The translations under genes and the position numbers were made by a program. This document shows positions 11,409 through 21,083 of a stretch of 64,000 nt of DNA, piece after piece; position 1 is the first letter of the stretch, and each line of letters starts with the position of its first letter. Source of the stretch: Valencia hispanica. Its lineage: Eukaryota; Chordata; Actinopteri; Cyprinodontiformes; Valenciidae. Location: the NCBI GenBank assembly GCA_963556495.2, contig OY747712.1, positions 16,771,235 to 16,835,234 on the forward strand. The letters run 5' to 3'. The notes beneath the pieces were generated by a model, which worked only from the letters and a program-made list of their open reading frames with translations, did not search any database and had not been told where the DNA came from.

Positions 11409-11728
11409 CCACGAGAAAAGTGACCCTCATGCCCACATTTGAAGCAGTGTGAACAGTTGTCTCCTTTCCCCTCTTCCCTACATTTTCTACAGCCCTTTTC
11501 TCCCTGCTTCGGTCCACTTGGACGGGGACTGGTCTCCATCACTGTCTTAAACATTTGCTTCATTTCTTTGCGCAACTCTTCCAGTATTTGCTGGGTGTCA
11601 GTGCTTTCACTTTTAGTCTCTTTACCTTTCACTGTTTTCACGGCCACTGCGGTCTGGGATTCCCTGGGCTTTGCGGGGCTCTGGACAGGTGGGGGGTCTG
11701 CTTGGCATTCTGTTTGAAGCTCTTGCAC
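11372..11728 (-). pseudogene. Gag C-terminus with CCHC zinc knuckle
   Basis: The 118-residue frame carries one zinc knuckle, CFKCGHEGHFSRGC, matching CX2CX4HX4C, preceded by the Cys pair CRKC. This nucleocapsid domain binds the element's RNA. Upstream are Pro- and Lys-rich low-complexity stretches. The frame is severed from the gag N-terminus by the tRNA/LTR chimera at 11791-11881. Confidence 0.85.
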
Positions 11729-11790
11729 CTTGGGAATCTTGGTTGCAGCTGACCTTTTACGTTTCTCAAGTCTTTCACTTTCCAGCTTTG

Positions 11791-11881
11791 TAGTGGTTAG
11801 GATTCGGCGGTCTCACCGCCACGGCCTGGGTTCGATTCCCGGTCAGGGAACCAAGTGTGGCACTAGGTGTTTTACTTTATA
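11791..11881 (+). other. tRNA-Glu fragment with encoded CCA fused to an LTR end, inside gag
   Basis: Positions 11791-11850 match eukaryotic tRNA-Glu (anticodon CTC in a GTCTCAC loop) from about nucleotide 13 to the discriminator base, including the T-arm GGTTCGATTCC. The first 12 nt are missing. CCA follows at 11851-11853; vertebrate tRNA genes do not encode CCA, so this came from a mature tRNA by reverse transcription. After two bases (AG) comes a 26-bp copy of this element's LTR terminus (TGTGGCACTAGGTG onward). The whole unit lies inside gag and stops its frame. It is not a functional tRNA gene because the acceptor stem is incomplete. The match is from memory of the tRNA-Glu sequence. Confidence 0.85.
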
Positions 11882-12154
11882 TAAAATCGCTCAACTTGTT
11901 CTACTTTTTCGCTTTTCTCCATCTCATCAAAAACACCTTCTGCCATGTTGAAGAGCGCCCTTCTTGTCTTGCTGTGAGGCTCTCCGCTGTCCAGGCCGAA
12001 ACATTTCAGTCGTCCACAGACATCCACGAGAAGCTCTTTCTCCAGCTGCCACAAGGCTGCACTCAGTTCATCCACAGACATCCACGAGAAGCTCTTTCTC
12101 CAGCTGCCACAAGGCTGCACTCAATTCATCACGCAGTGGTTGTACTTCGTCCAT
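11873..12154 (-). pseudogene. Gag N-terminus, broken by a 58-bp tandem duplication
   Basis: The likely gag start codon is at 12154-12152, about 97 nt downstream of the 5' LTR. The frame reads MDEVQPLRDELSAALWQLEK and soon hits a stop because positions 12071-12128 are a tandem copy of 12013-12070; 58 is not a multiple of three. The second repeat restores a different frame that runs on through an acidic, Lys-rich segment (EGVFDEMEKSEKVEQVERF) to a stop at 11873, created by the inserted LTR/tRNA piece. I do not recognise a domain here beyond the expected position of gag. Confidence 0.7.
12013..12128. repeat. 58-bp tandem duplication in gag
   Basis: The unit 12013-12070 is repeated at 12071-12128 with one visible mismatch (CAGTTCA against CAATTCA). 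The near identity indicates a recent event, and the length shifts the gag reading frame. Confidence 0.9.
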
Positions 12155-12204
12155 TTTTGATTGAAGAATAAGGTTCGTCTCTTGGGAAGGAGGGTCGATG
12201 GTGG

Positions 12205-12250
12205 TGGTGTTGACTCACTGGCGTCCCCTCCTGGCTGGCTCGCCAAAATA
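12205..12250 (-). other. 5' leader and primer-binding region of the gypsy element
   Basis: Immediately inside the 5' LTR the minus strand reads TATTTTGGCGAGCCAGCCAG. This is where the primer-binding site should lie. I cannot match it with confidence to the 3' end of a given tRNA; in particular it is not complementary to tRNA-Glu, the tRNA embedded in gag. Confidence 0.5.
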
Positions 12251-13258
12251 TGTTACACGTCTGGAAAGATGGGCCAACTCCTCCGTGGTTTAACACATTT
12301 AATTCAGTGGCACAAGCTGTAAAACAGTTACAAATAATATCAGCACGGGAGCTTGCTGCCGTTTCACTCATCAGTTTCACTCATCTCCCGTACTGGCAGG
12401 ACTTCTTCTACAAAAATATTCAAAGTCTAGAGTTGAACAATTTTACAATATTCAAATTACTTAAGAAAAACCTTTTTTTGCCAGTTTTTAACTACCTTAT
12501 AATTATGTTTTTTTATCACTTATTTATTACCTATGAATTGTATTTATCTTGTCTTCTCTTATTAAATTTGACCTATTGTACTGTGACTGTACAATTTTCT
12601 GCCTCAGCACACATTCCCTAGTAGCTCAGCTGAACACACATAACGGATGTGGTTAGGGTCAAACCTTGCTTAAAAGTTAGTTTGGAATGTCCTTATAACT
12701 TAAATTGCCTATAGTACAATCTTTTCAAGTATCTCTGGGCACTTATGTTACGAACTTAACCTTGTACCGAATTAAGACAGTATTTTGTTTGGTCACCGTG
12801 GTTACCGTTGGACCAACGGCCACCATCTTAGAAACGTTAGCTTGATTTAACACTCGTTTTTGACCAACATATACAAAACACTTTCTTGCTGAACTTAACT
12901 TACTCTAAAAAGGTACAGGAAAAACTGTTTAATGTGCGTTTTATCAACCAGCTTACCTGTAAAACAGTAACAAAAAATACCTGCACGGGAGCTTCCTGCC
13001 GTTTCACTCATCAGTTTCACTCATCTCCCGTACTGGCAGGACTTCTTCTACAGCGCCAGCTACTGATACCAAACGGCCCAAGCGCCCTCTGCTGGTGTTG
13101 CCAAGTATTGCATGTTATATTAAAACAGTAAAACCTTACCATAGCAAAAAGTAAACAATAATAAACCGTACCGTATTCAATTTTAGTTTTATGACCTTAA
13201 AGAGTTTTTAATGGGGGGGGACTACTTTAATCTATAAAGTAAAACACCTAATGCCACA
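12251..13258 (-). repeat. 5' LTR of the gypsy element (long form, 1008 bp)
   Basis: The outer ends match the short LTR at 6514-6880. Inside, the module beginning CTGTAAAACAG and ending ACTTCTTCTAC occurs twice, at about 12319-12411 and 12957-13052, separated by 545 bp of AT-rich DNA absent from the other LTR. Either this LTR gained the spacer or the other lost it by recombination between the two modules. As the 5' LTR it should contain the promoter, but no TATA box or start site could be fixed with confidence. Confidence 0.85.
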
Positions 13259-13262
13259 TATA

Positions 13263-14833
13263 CAGTGGCTTGCAAAAGTATTCGGCCCCCTTGAACTTTT
13301 CCACATTTTGTCACATTACAGCCACAAACATAAATCAATTTGATTGGAATTCCACGTGAAAGACCAATACAAAGTGGTGTACACGTGAGAAGTGGAACGA
13401 AAATCATACATGATTACAAACATTTTTTACAAATAAATAACTGAAAAGTGGGCTGTGCGTAATTATTATGTGCAGTCAGTTGCCCATAGACATTGTCTGA
13501 TGAGTGCTAATGACTAAATAGAGTGCACCTGTGTGTAACCTAATGTCAGTACAAATACAGCTGCCCTGTGACGGCTTCAGAGGTTGTCTAAGAGAATGTT
13601 GGGAGCAACAACACCCTGAAGTCAAAAAGAACACACCAGACAGGTCAGGGATAAAGTTATTGAGAAATTTAAAGCAGGCTTAGGCTACAAAAAGATTTCC
13701 CAAGCCTTGAACATACCACGGAGCACTGCTCAAGTGATCATTCAGAAATGGAAGGAGTATGGCACAACTGTAAACCTACCAAGACAAGGCCGTCCACCTA
13801 AACTCACAGGCCGAACAAGGAGAGCGCTGATCAGAAATGCAGCCAAGAGGCCCATGGTGACTCTGGACGAGCTGCAGAGATCTACAGCTCAGGTGGGGGA
13901 ATCTGTCCAAAGGACAACTATTAGTCGTGCACTGCACAAAGTTGGCCTTTATGGAAGGGTGGCAAGAAGAAAGCCATTGTTAAAAGAAAACCATAAGAAG
14001 TCCCGTTTGCAGTTTTGCCACAAGCCATGTGAGGGACACAGCAAACATGTGGAAGAAGGTGCTCTGGTCAGATGAGACCAAAATGGAACGTTTTGGCCAA
14101 AATGCAAAACGCTATGTGTGGCGGAAAACTAACACTGCACATCACTCTGAACACACCATCCCCACTGTCAAATATGGTGGTGGCAGCATCATGCTCTGGG
14201 GGTGCTTCTCTTCAGCAGGGACAGGGAAGCTGGTTAGAGTTGAATACAGGGCAATCTTGGAAGAAAACCTCGTGGAGTCTGCAAAAGACTTGAGACAGGG
14301 GCGAAGGTTCACCTTCCAGTAGGACAACGACCCTAAACATAAAGCCAGGGCAACAATGGAATGGTTTAAAACAAAACATATCCATGTGTTAGAATGGCCC
14401 AGTCAAAGTCCAGATCTAAATCCAATCGAGAATCTGTGGCAAGATCTGAAAACTGCTGTTCACAAATGCTGTCCATCTAATCTGACTGAGCTGGAGCTGT
14501 TTTGCAAAGAAGAATGGGCAAGAATTTCAGTCTCTAGATGTGCAAAGCTGGTAGAGACATACCCTAAAAGACTGGCAGCTGTAATTGCAGCAAAAGGTGG
14601 TTCTACAAAGTATTGACTCAGGGGGCTGAATAATTACGCACACCCCACTTTTCAGTTATTTATTTGTAAAAAATGTTTGGAATCATGTATGATTTTCGTT
14701 CCACTTTTCACGTGTACACCACTTAGTATTGGTCTTTCACGTGGAATTCCAATAAAATTGATTCATGTTTGTGGCTGTAATGTGACAAAATGCGGAAAAA
14801 TTCAAGGGGGCCGAATAATTTTGCAAGCCACTG
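13263..14833 (+). mobile_element. Tc1-like DNA transposon, nearly full length
   Basis: The element has long inverted ends of about 200 bp: 13263 onward starts CAGTGGCTTGCAAAA and the reverse complement of the right end starts with the same 15 bases. The two arms stay highly similar through TTGGAATTCCACGTGAAAGA. It is flanked by TA on both sides (13261-13262 and 14834-14835), the Tc1 target duplication. The left TA is part of the TATA that may be the gypsy target duplication, so the two elements are directly adjacent. The transposase gene inside is broken. Confidence 0.93.
13620..14616 (+). pseudogene. Tc1 transposase pseudogene (DD34E type)
   Basis: The N-terminal part (frame 13707-14075) has paired-type helix-turn-helix sequence, STAQVIIQKWKEYGTTVNLP, and the GRPPKLT linker that contacts DNA, then a second helix-turn-helix around RTTISRALHKVGLYGR. 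The catalytic part has WSDETK (first Asp), DNDPKH (second Asp) and NPIENLW (Glu), ending ...GGSTKY and stop. Defects seen: an extra T in the run at 14011-14016 shifts the frame; a TAG at 14320-14322 precedes the DNDPKH motif; a short in-frame deletion lies near VRVEYRAIL; and no ATG sits at the expected start. It cannot encode an active transposase. Confidence 0.92.
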
Positions 14834-14835
14834 TA

Positions 14836-14949
14836 AATATATATATATGTATATATATAAGTTATATTTTCTTTAGTGTGAAAAGAAATAGTTGTGTGCA
14901 AACTATTAACTATTTTTTGCAACCACAATGAATGAATGAATGAATGAAT
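14836..14949. repeat. AT-rich and AATG simple repeats
   Basis: Positions 14836-14860 are (AT)n with one G, the likely original target of the adjacent insertions. Positions 14927-14949 are an (AATG)n tract of almost six copies. Confidence 0.85.
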
Positions 14950-16710
14950 ATTTCTTGAATAATATCTGTAGTAGCTGATGTTCTGTGGGAACTCTGGAGT
15001 TCACTACCCTTGTACTGACTGTCTAATTGCCTGGAAACTTGCTTTAATTACTCTCTGACGACTTATGCACACCTGTTTAAATTGGTTATAAATGCATGCC
15101 TCAATTCTGTGTCCACCTGTGACTCAGATTAGGACTCAGTCGTAGCAAACTGATAGGCTGTTTGTGCCAAACAGGCTCTAACATTCATCTTTGAGCTACA
15201 GCGCTCTCTTGGAGGTGCTTCTCAATATCTGAATACTTTAAATGTTCATTGAATTCAGAAATGCAAAAAACAAGGCATAAACTTAGATTCATTGCAGATA
15301 GCAAGCATTTTTTCTAATAATTTTGATTGCATACATGCTACACATAAATGCAAATGGGCATTCATTTTTGTCTTAAATAAACTTTTTTGTTGATCTTATG
15401 TATAATCCAAATCTTCTGAGAACCTGAATTTAGCTAATTGAATTTAGTTGTAAGCTGTAATCATCTAAATTAACACAGATAAATGCTTGAAATGTCTGAT
15501 TTGTTCTTTTTCAACATTTATCATATTGAAGCTCGTCAAATCTGTATTTGCCTATTCCTAAATGCGGATTCTTTAAAACATCGCTTCCAGCCTTTATTTT
15601 GTTGGTGTCATAGTTTTGTTTCACATTTAAACAAGACAAAAACCTGACAGGATTAGTTTCAAACATGAAACAAATTTTCATGAAATCCTCTTTTTTTAAG
15701 GTTTTTGTGGAACTAGTTGTAGTATTTACACAGGAAATTAGATTAAATTAGAGTAGACATGCAGCTAAGATCTCAGGATCGGGAATCAAACTCCAGTTGG
15801 ATACGTTAAAGACTAATGGACCAAATTTTATTTAATACAAATGAAAAATATCACAAATATCTTTAGTTAGATACTCTATTTCTTTTTTCTCTGTTTGTTT
15901 CCATACAGGAATACCAATCTACCTACGTTTCAGTATTTGCAGTCTCCTTATAAGTCCCAGCAGGGATGCGCCCAATTTAACTACGGTTTGTTTATTTTTT
16001 TTTCAATGATAGACTTTGTCAAGGAAACCCTTTTACTATTGCATCTTGAAAGTGAGCTTTTACTCATAATATTTAAAAAAAACACAGCAAAGCACAGACA
16101 AAAAAATACAGTGTTTTTCACACAAATGCATTCAGAAGGTGCTCCTTTAAACATTTCCTAGATAGAGGACAAGTCTGATTATCAAAGAGAATCTAAATAA
16201 AAACAACCTCTGGTGGTCATCTGTTGAAAAGAGCACATGTTTCCTGAAACAAGCTTGCCTCTGTAACCTGACTTTACCTTCTGTTTCAATTGTTCACTGT
16301 TATTTCCCTAGTTTAGCCCTGACAGGCTCATGACAATGAATTGGGAGGTTCCACAAAGGAGACTTTTTACGCCACATTAGGCAGGGGTCCCACATGCTTC
16401 TTTGACATGGAAATACAATTTATTTGGACAGAGCGGTTCGTATTGGCAGAATCTCTGCTGATATAAGTCCCCTTAATTTTTTGTTCTTCCTACAGCCAAC
16501 ATCTCTGAAGTTGAAGTTTATTGTTGAATTAAGGATGTGATAGGAATGTTGGCAGGATTCATTCACATAAATTTCCTGACGTTATTTCCCTGCAGGAGCA
16601 CAATAAACATGGTAACAGAAAAATTGTTTTTCAGCATTGATACTACCAGTGGTGTCGTTTCATTATTTTTGTAAAAATGTGATTTGGTGTTCATGAAAGC
16701 AGTTGTTTTT
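14950..16710. other. AT-rich DNA without recognised features
   Basis: No named repeat or gene was found. The interval 16320-16620 is more balanced in composition than its surroundings and free of recognisable transposon sequence. The 88-residue frame at 15895-16161 shows no motif. Confidence 0.45.
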
Positions 16711-17159
16711 TTCCTTCTATGGGGAATATGCTGTGTTGTCTGTCAAGCAATGAAAAGCAGCTGAATAACCACACTTGTATAAGTGGCCCAAACAGTCTCA
16801 ACCACAAGGCAACAGGGAGACACAGTAGCACATTTTTCCTTTTTCATCCATGGTATTACTTATATAGACATTTGCATACAAAATAATTCACTTGACTAAT
16901 GTACTGAAAAGTAAAAACCCAAGTATAGTGCTGTGAAAAGTATTTGGCTCCATAACGGTTTCATTTGTTTTTGCTTAACTGTTTCAGATAGTGAAACAAA
17001 TTGGACAATCAGACAAAGATGAGTTGAGTAAAGGCAAAATGCTGGGTTTTTTTTTTTTTTTTTTTTGCTTCTATGGTGAATATGCTGTGTTGTCTGTCAA
17101 GCAATGAAAAGGAGATGATTAGCCACACTTGTATAAGTGGCCCACTTTTACAAGTGTGG
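16711..17159. repeat. 80-bp direct duplication flanking a Tc1-like end, with a 37-nt palindrome
   Basis: Segments 16711-16790 and 17065-17144 are about 90 percent identical over 80 bp. Between them, 16926-17064 resembles the terminus of a teleost Tc1-like element (GTGCTGTGAAAAGTATTTGG, then AAACAAATTGGACAATCAGA) followed by a run of about 20 T. The second copy continues into a palindrome at 17123-17159 (CCACACTTGTA ... TACAAGTGTGG). The arrangement suggests a rearranged Tc1-like end. Confidence 0.6.
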
Positions 17160-17446
17160 AAAAAGAAAAAAAAACGATCCAGTGTAAGAAAGTATTTTCT
17201 TTCTAAGCCTAATACTTGGTTGTGTCACTGTTGTGGGCAAATGCTGCCATCAAGAGTTTGCGAAAGAAGTGCACGATTACAAGAATAAAATATTTAATTG
17301 CGAATCCTACGGGTGAAAATTGCTGTAACGATATAAAATATTAAATTATTATGATTAACCCTCAATTTTGGAACACTTTTCTTTCTTTACCATAACTCAA
17401 TGTCCCTACCACCCTCCTGGAGCCTTATAGACTATAGATAAATTTC

Positions 17447-17893
17447 CACAGTTATGCCCATGATGCGTAACTATATTTATCTATAAATTCTGATTAATCC
17501 AATCAGTTGGGTAGATTATAGGCAGGTCTGGAAGACATAAAATCCTGGATCGCTCTAAACCTTCTGCTTTAAAATTCTGACAAGACAGAAGTTATCGTCT
17601 TTGGACAAGAAGCTCAAAAAAAAAAAAACTGCTTAGTCAATCACTTTATCTAGATGGTATTAAATTGGCCTCCGGTAATAAGGTAAAGAACCATGGCGTT
17701 ATTTTTGATGAAGACATGACATTCAAATCCCTTTTAAAACAGGTTTCTAGGATTTCCTTCTTTCACCTCCGGAATATTGCTACAATTAGAAACATCCTGT
17801 CCAGGAGTGATGCTGAAAAAATAGTCTACACATTTGTTACCTCAATGCGGGACTACTGTAATTCTTTACTATCAGGAAGTCCTCAAAATGCTA
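17447..17893 (+). mobile_element. L2-type LINE, part 1 (upstream of the L1 insertion)
   Basis: The DNA follows the ORF2 C-terminal half of an L2-type teleost LINE: the stretch CAGTTATGCCCATGATGC corresponds to the active-site region and is followed by a block encoding sequence like NSDKTEVIVFG and then KNHGVIFDEDMTFKS, FFHLRNIATIRNILS and DAEKIVYTFVTS. It stops abruptly at 17893 and resumes at 24361. Indels and substitutions have broken the frame. The last 20 bp are the left target-site duplication of the inserted L1. Confidence 0.88.
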
Positions 17894-17899
17894 GATATA

Positions 17900-18330
17900 G
17901 TCAAACAGTACATGAGCGATTATGGACTTGGCGATGCATGGCGATCTCTTCACCCCAATGACAAAAAATATACTTTCTTCTCAAATGTCCACCATTCGTA
18001 TTCTCGACTGGCTTATTTGTAGTCAGAAGCTCACTGTTGACTGACATTTCAGACACTGAGATACACCCTATAGCTGTTAGCGATCATGCTCCTGTTTCTT
18101 TAACTTTAGTAAATAAAATAGAAACGCCTCAAAGCAAAGATTGGAGATTTATTATGTCATTACTTAACGATAAAGAATTTGTTAAATATTTTGAAAAAGA
18201 GTGGGCTTCTTATTTGGAATATAATGATATACATGGTACGTCACCATCCATTCTTTGGGAGGCAGGGAAAGCTGTGATTAGAGGTAAAATAATCTCATTC
18301 TCATCATTCAGGAATTAGAAGAAACTATTT
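17900..18330 (+). pseudogene. L1 ORF2 endonuclease domain, C-terminal part
   Basis: The first frame reads GLGDAWRSLHPNDKKYTFFS and HHSYSRL, matching the end of the APE-type endonuclease of L1-clade ORF2. A stop follows, and the next frame (18037-18318) has AVSDHAPVSLTL, whose SDH motif is a catalytic part of this endonuclease. The domain nicks genomic DNA to start insertion. The N-terminal half is missing because of the 5' truncation. Confidence 0.88.
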
Positions 18331-19512
18331 ATTCATTAGAAGCTTCTCTAGATGAGGAGAGACTAGGCAAAATCCGTAAAGCATGCTAGAATTAAATGAA
18401 ATTATTAATAAACAAACCCAGTTCTTAATTCAAAGACTTAGGATAGAAAACTTTTAACAAGGTAATAAATTAGGTAGATTTTTGGCTAACCAGCTTAAAA
18501 TTAATTGAGAAAAAACAAATATATCTGCTATTACAGATCAGACCGGGAATACAGTATATGATCCCGGAAGAATAAACAACACCTTTAAAGAATTTTACAA
18601 GGCTTTATACTCACCAGAGATAAACCCATCAGATCATGAAATTGAACAATTTCTGGATAACATATCACTACCTAAATTATCTGAAAGTCAAGCGATTGCA
18701 CTGGATTCACCCCTAACACCGGCTGAACTCCAGGAGGCTCTCCAAAGCATGCCCAATAAAAAGGCTCCAGGCCCAGATGGATTTCCAGCAGAGTTCTATA
18801 AAGAATTCTGGAATATTCTGGCACCAACATTCCACAGAATGCTGCAGGAAACCAAGGAAAATGGGCGACTTCCACCAAATATGAATTCTGCCTACATTAG
18901 TCTTCTACTAAAATCAGGTAAAGACCCTTTGTTTCCTTCCAGCTATCGTCCCATGTCCCTCATTAATGTTGATCTTAAAATAATCTGCAAAGCCCTCGCA
19001 AAAAGGATTGAGAAAGTAACTCCTCTTATAATACATCCTGATCAAACTGGTTTTATTAAAGGGAGACATTCATCCACAAATTCACGTAGATTAATAGATT
19101 TAATTGCTTTTTCTTACTGTAAAAACATTAAAACTAATATATTATCTCTAGATGCAGAAAAGCATTTGATAGAGTTAACTGGAAATTCTTATTTGCAACC
19201 TTACATAAATTTGGCTTTGGAAATTCTTTTATAAACTGGTTGAAAATATTATACAGTTCACCAACAGCATGTATCAGGACTAATAACCAAACATCATCTA
19301 GGTTTTATCTTCAGAGAGGTACCAGGCAGGGATGTCCTCTCTCTCCCTCCCTGTTTGCTATTTTTATTGAACCACTAGCTGCAGCAATAAGGCAAACTCA
19401 CAATATTAAAGGCATAAAATGCAATAACATAGAACATAAAATCAGTCTTTATGCAGATGATGTATTACTTTTTCTCCAGCATTCACAAACCTCTTACCTC
19501 TCTCTCAGGTAA
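18331..19512 (+). pseudogene. L1 ORF2 reverse transcriptase domain
   Basis: After a degraded linker, frame 18749-19234 starts with NKKAPGPDGFPAEFYKEFW, the RT motif 1-2 block typical of the L1 clade, then SSYRPMSLINVDLKI and DQTGFIKGRHSS. Frame 19240-19512 supplies QRGTRQGCPLSPSLFAIFIE and SLYADDVLLFL; YADD is the catalytic motif C. The FADAEKAFD-type motif A near 19150 is damaged (SLDAEKHLI). The frame changes between the parts, and stops occur near 18360-18480. Family assignment to the L1 superfamily is firm; the lineage within it is not. Confidence 0.92.
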
Positions 19513-21083
19513 TCGGGTTGATAAACTCTTACTCAAACCTTTCAGATTATTCTATAAATTGGTTAAAATCTACAGTTCTTCCATTCAATTTTTCTGTCCA
19601 GAATCCAACTAATACACAACTGCAGTCAGGGAATATTACTTATTTAGGTATCAATGTCTCACCAAGACTGGCAGATTTAATAAAGCTAAACTACATCCCA
19701 CTTTAAAAAAAAAATGGAAGATGATCTTGCTAGATGGAAATCCCTACCCATATCACTTATTGGAAGGGTTGCTTCAATAAAAATGATGGTTTTGCCCAGA
19801 ATCAACTACTTATTCTCAATGATCCCAAGTAAACCATCATTAGACTGGTTTAGATCTCTGGACTCCTCTGTCTCTAAATTTCTTTGGAAAGATAAACCCC
19901 CACGTATCATCTTAAAAACTCTGCAGAAGACCAAAGAAAAAGGAGGTCTAGATCCACCGAACTTCCATCATTATTTCTTAGCCAACAGGCTCCAATACAT
20001 CTCAAGATGGTTAAAACATAGCTACCTAGATGAGTCCTGGATAGACGTAGAACAGACACTATGCAATAAGATAAAACTTTCAGACCTACCATTTATTAGC
20101 TCAAATATAAAACGACATGAATGCTTTAAAAGCATAAATATCAGCTCCTCTCTGACAGCATGGTGGGAGTTTCTAAAAATGACAGAGTCCACAATAATCC
20201 CATGCAGACGTACAACCATCTGGAATAACCCCGACATCTTGCAAAAAAAATTTATGATAAGTTTTCCAGTCTGGAGGTGTAATGGAATTGAATACCTGGA
20301 ACACATATTTGAAGGGACAGACTTTATCCCATTTAATACATTAATTACACAATATGGAATTGATAAAAACAAATTCTTAGAATATCAACAAATTAAATCT
20401 ATTATTAAAGATACATTTAGGCTCAATAAAGTTGAATTACAAATTCCAACAAGAGTTTTAGATTTTCTTAATCTCAACCCCCCCAATTTGCTGTCTAAAA
20501 TAAAAAAAACTTTATCTAGATTAGATGAATCAATAGCCATCCCTATTTCAAAATGGGAGGTGGATTTATCAGCCAGCTTTGACCAAAACGTCTGGTCTCA
20601 GTTATGTTTAAGAACCTTTAAAATAACAAAAAAATCCTAATTTGCAATAAATACAATACAAAATCCTTCATAGAGTACACTATACAGGTCAACGGATGTT
20701 TAGGATGGGTTTTGCGACAATGCAAAAGCAATATACCAGATACTTATATTCATGCGCTTTGGTTCTGTCCACCTGTTAAGAAATTCTGGTGCCAGATATG
20801 TGAGGAATTATCAAAGTGTCTGAAATGTAACATTCCACCATCTCCCTCAGTTTGCCTGTTGAGAGATTTAAATGATGTCACCATGGACATAAAGTCAGTT
20901 CTAATGGTTCACATTGCCTTATGCATTGCTAAGAAAACTATCCTCCTGTACTGGAAAAATAAAAAGGCTCTTAATATTAATCAGTATAGAAATCTCTTCT
21001 TGGACCATATTGGTCTTGAGACGGCCTCTGGCTCCATATCTGATCAATCTCTCTGGGCTCCTTTGATCGGCTCCATCACCTAG
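19513..21083 (+). pseudogene. L1 ORF2 C-terminal region
   Basis: The longest piece, 19714-20640 (308 residues), covers the thumb and the following region with LARWKSLPISLIGRVASIKM, a block shared by L1-type ORF2 proteins, and KTKEKGGLDPPNFHHYFLAN. Frame 20712-21083 carries IHALWFCPPVKKFWCQI, corresponding to the C-terminal Cys/His-rich segment of L1 ORF2 (HLLWxCP pattern), and ends at a TAG around 21083. At least two frame changes separate the pieces. Confidence 0.88.

Larger units (their letters stand above)
6514..13258 (-). mobile_element. Ty3/gypsy LTR retrotransposon, 6.7 kb, reverse orientation
   Basis: The element is bounded by direct LTRs at 6514-6880 (3' LTR) and 12251-13258 (5' LTR), both with TG...CA ends. 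Between them the minus strand carries, in order, gag with a CCHC knuckle, an aspartic protease, reverse transcriptase, RNase H and integrase. Protease-RT-RNase H-integrase is the conventional Ty3/gypsy order. A purine-rich tract abuts the 3' LTR. The flanks both read TATA (6510-6513 and 13259-13262), consistent with a 4-bp target duplication but weak because the area is AT-rich. Gag is broken by a 58-bp duplication and a tRNA/LTR insertion, and pol is split over several frames, so the copy is not autonomous. Confidence 0.9.

Noticed and set aside
11791..11853. Functional tRNA-Glu gene
   Set aside because: The first 12 nt are missing, so the acceptor stem and part of the D-arm cannot form, and CCA is encoded, which points to a reverse-transcribed tRNA.
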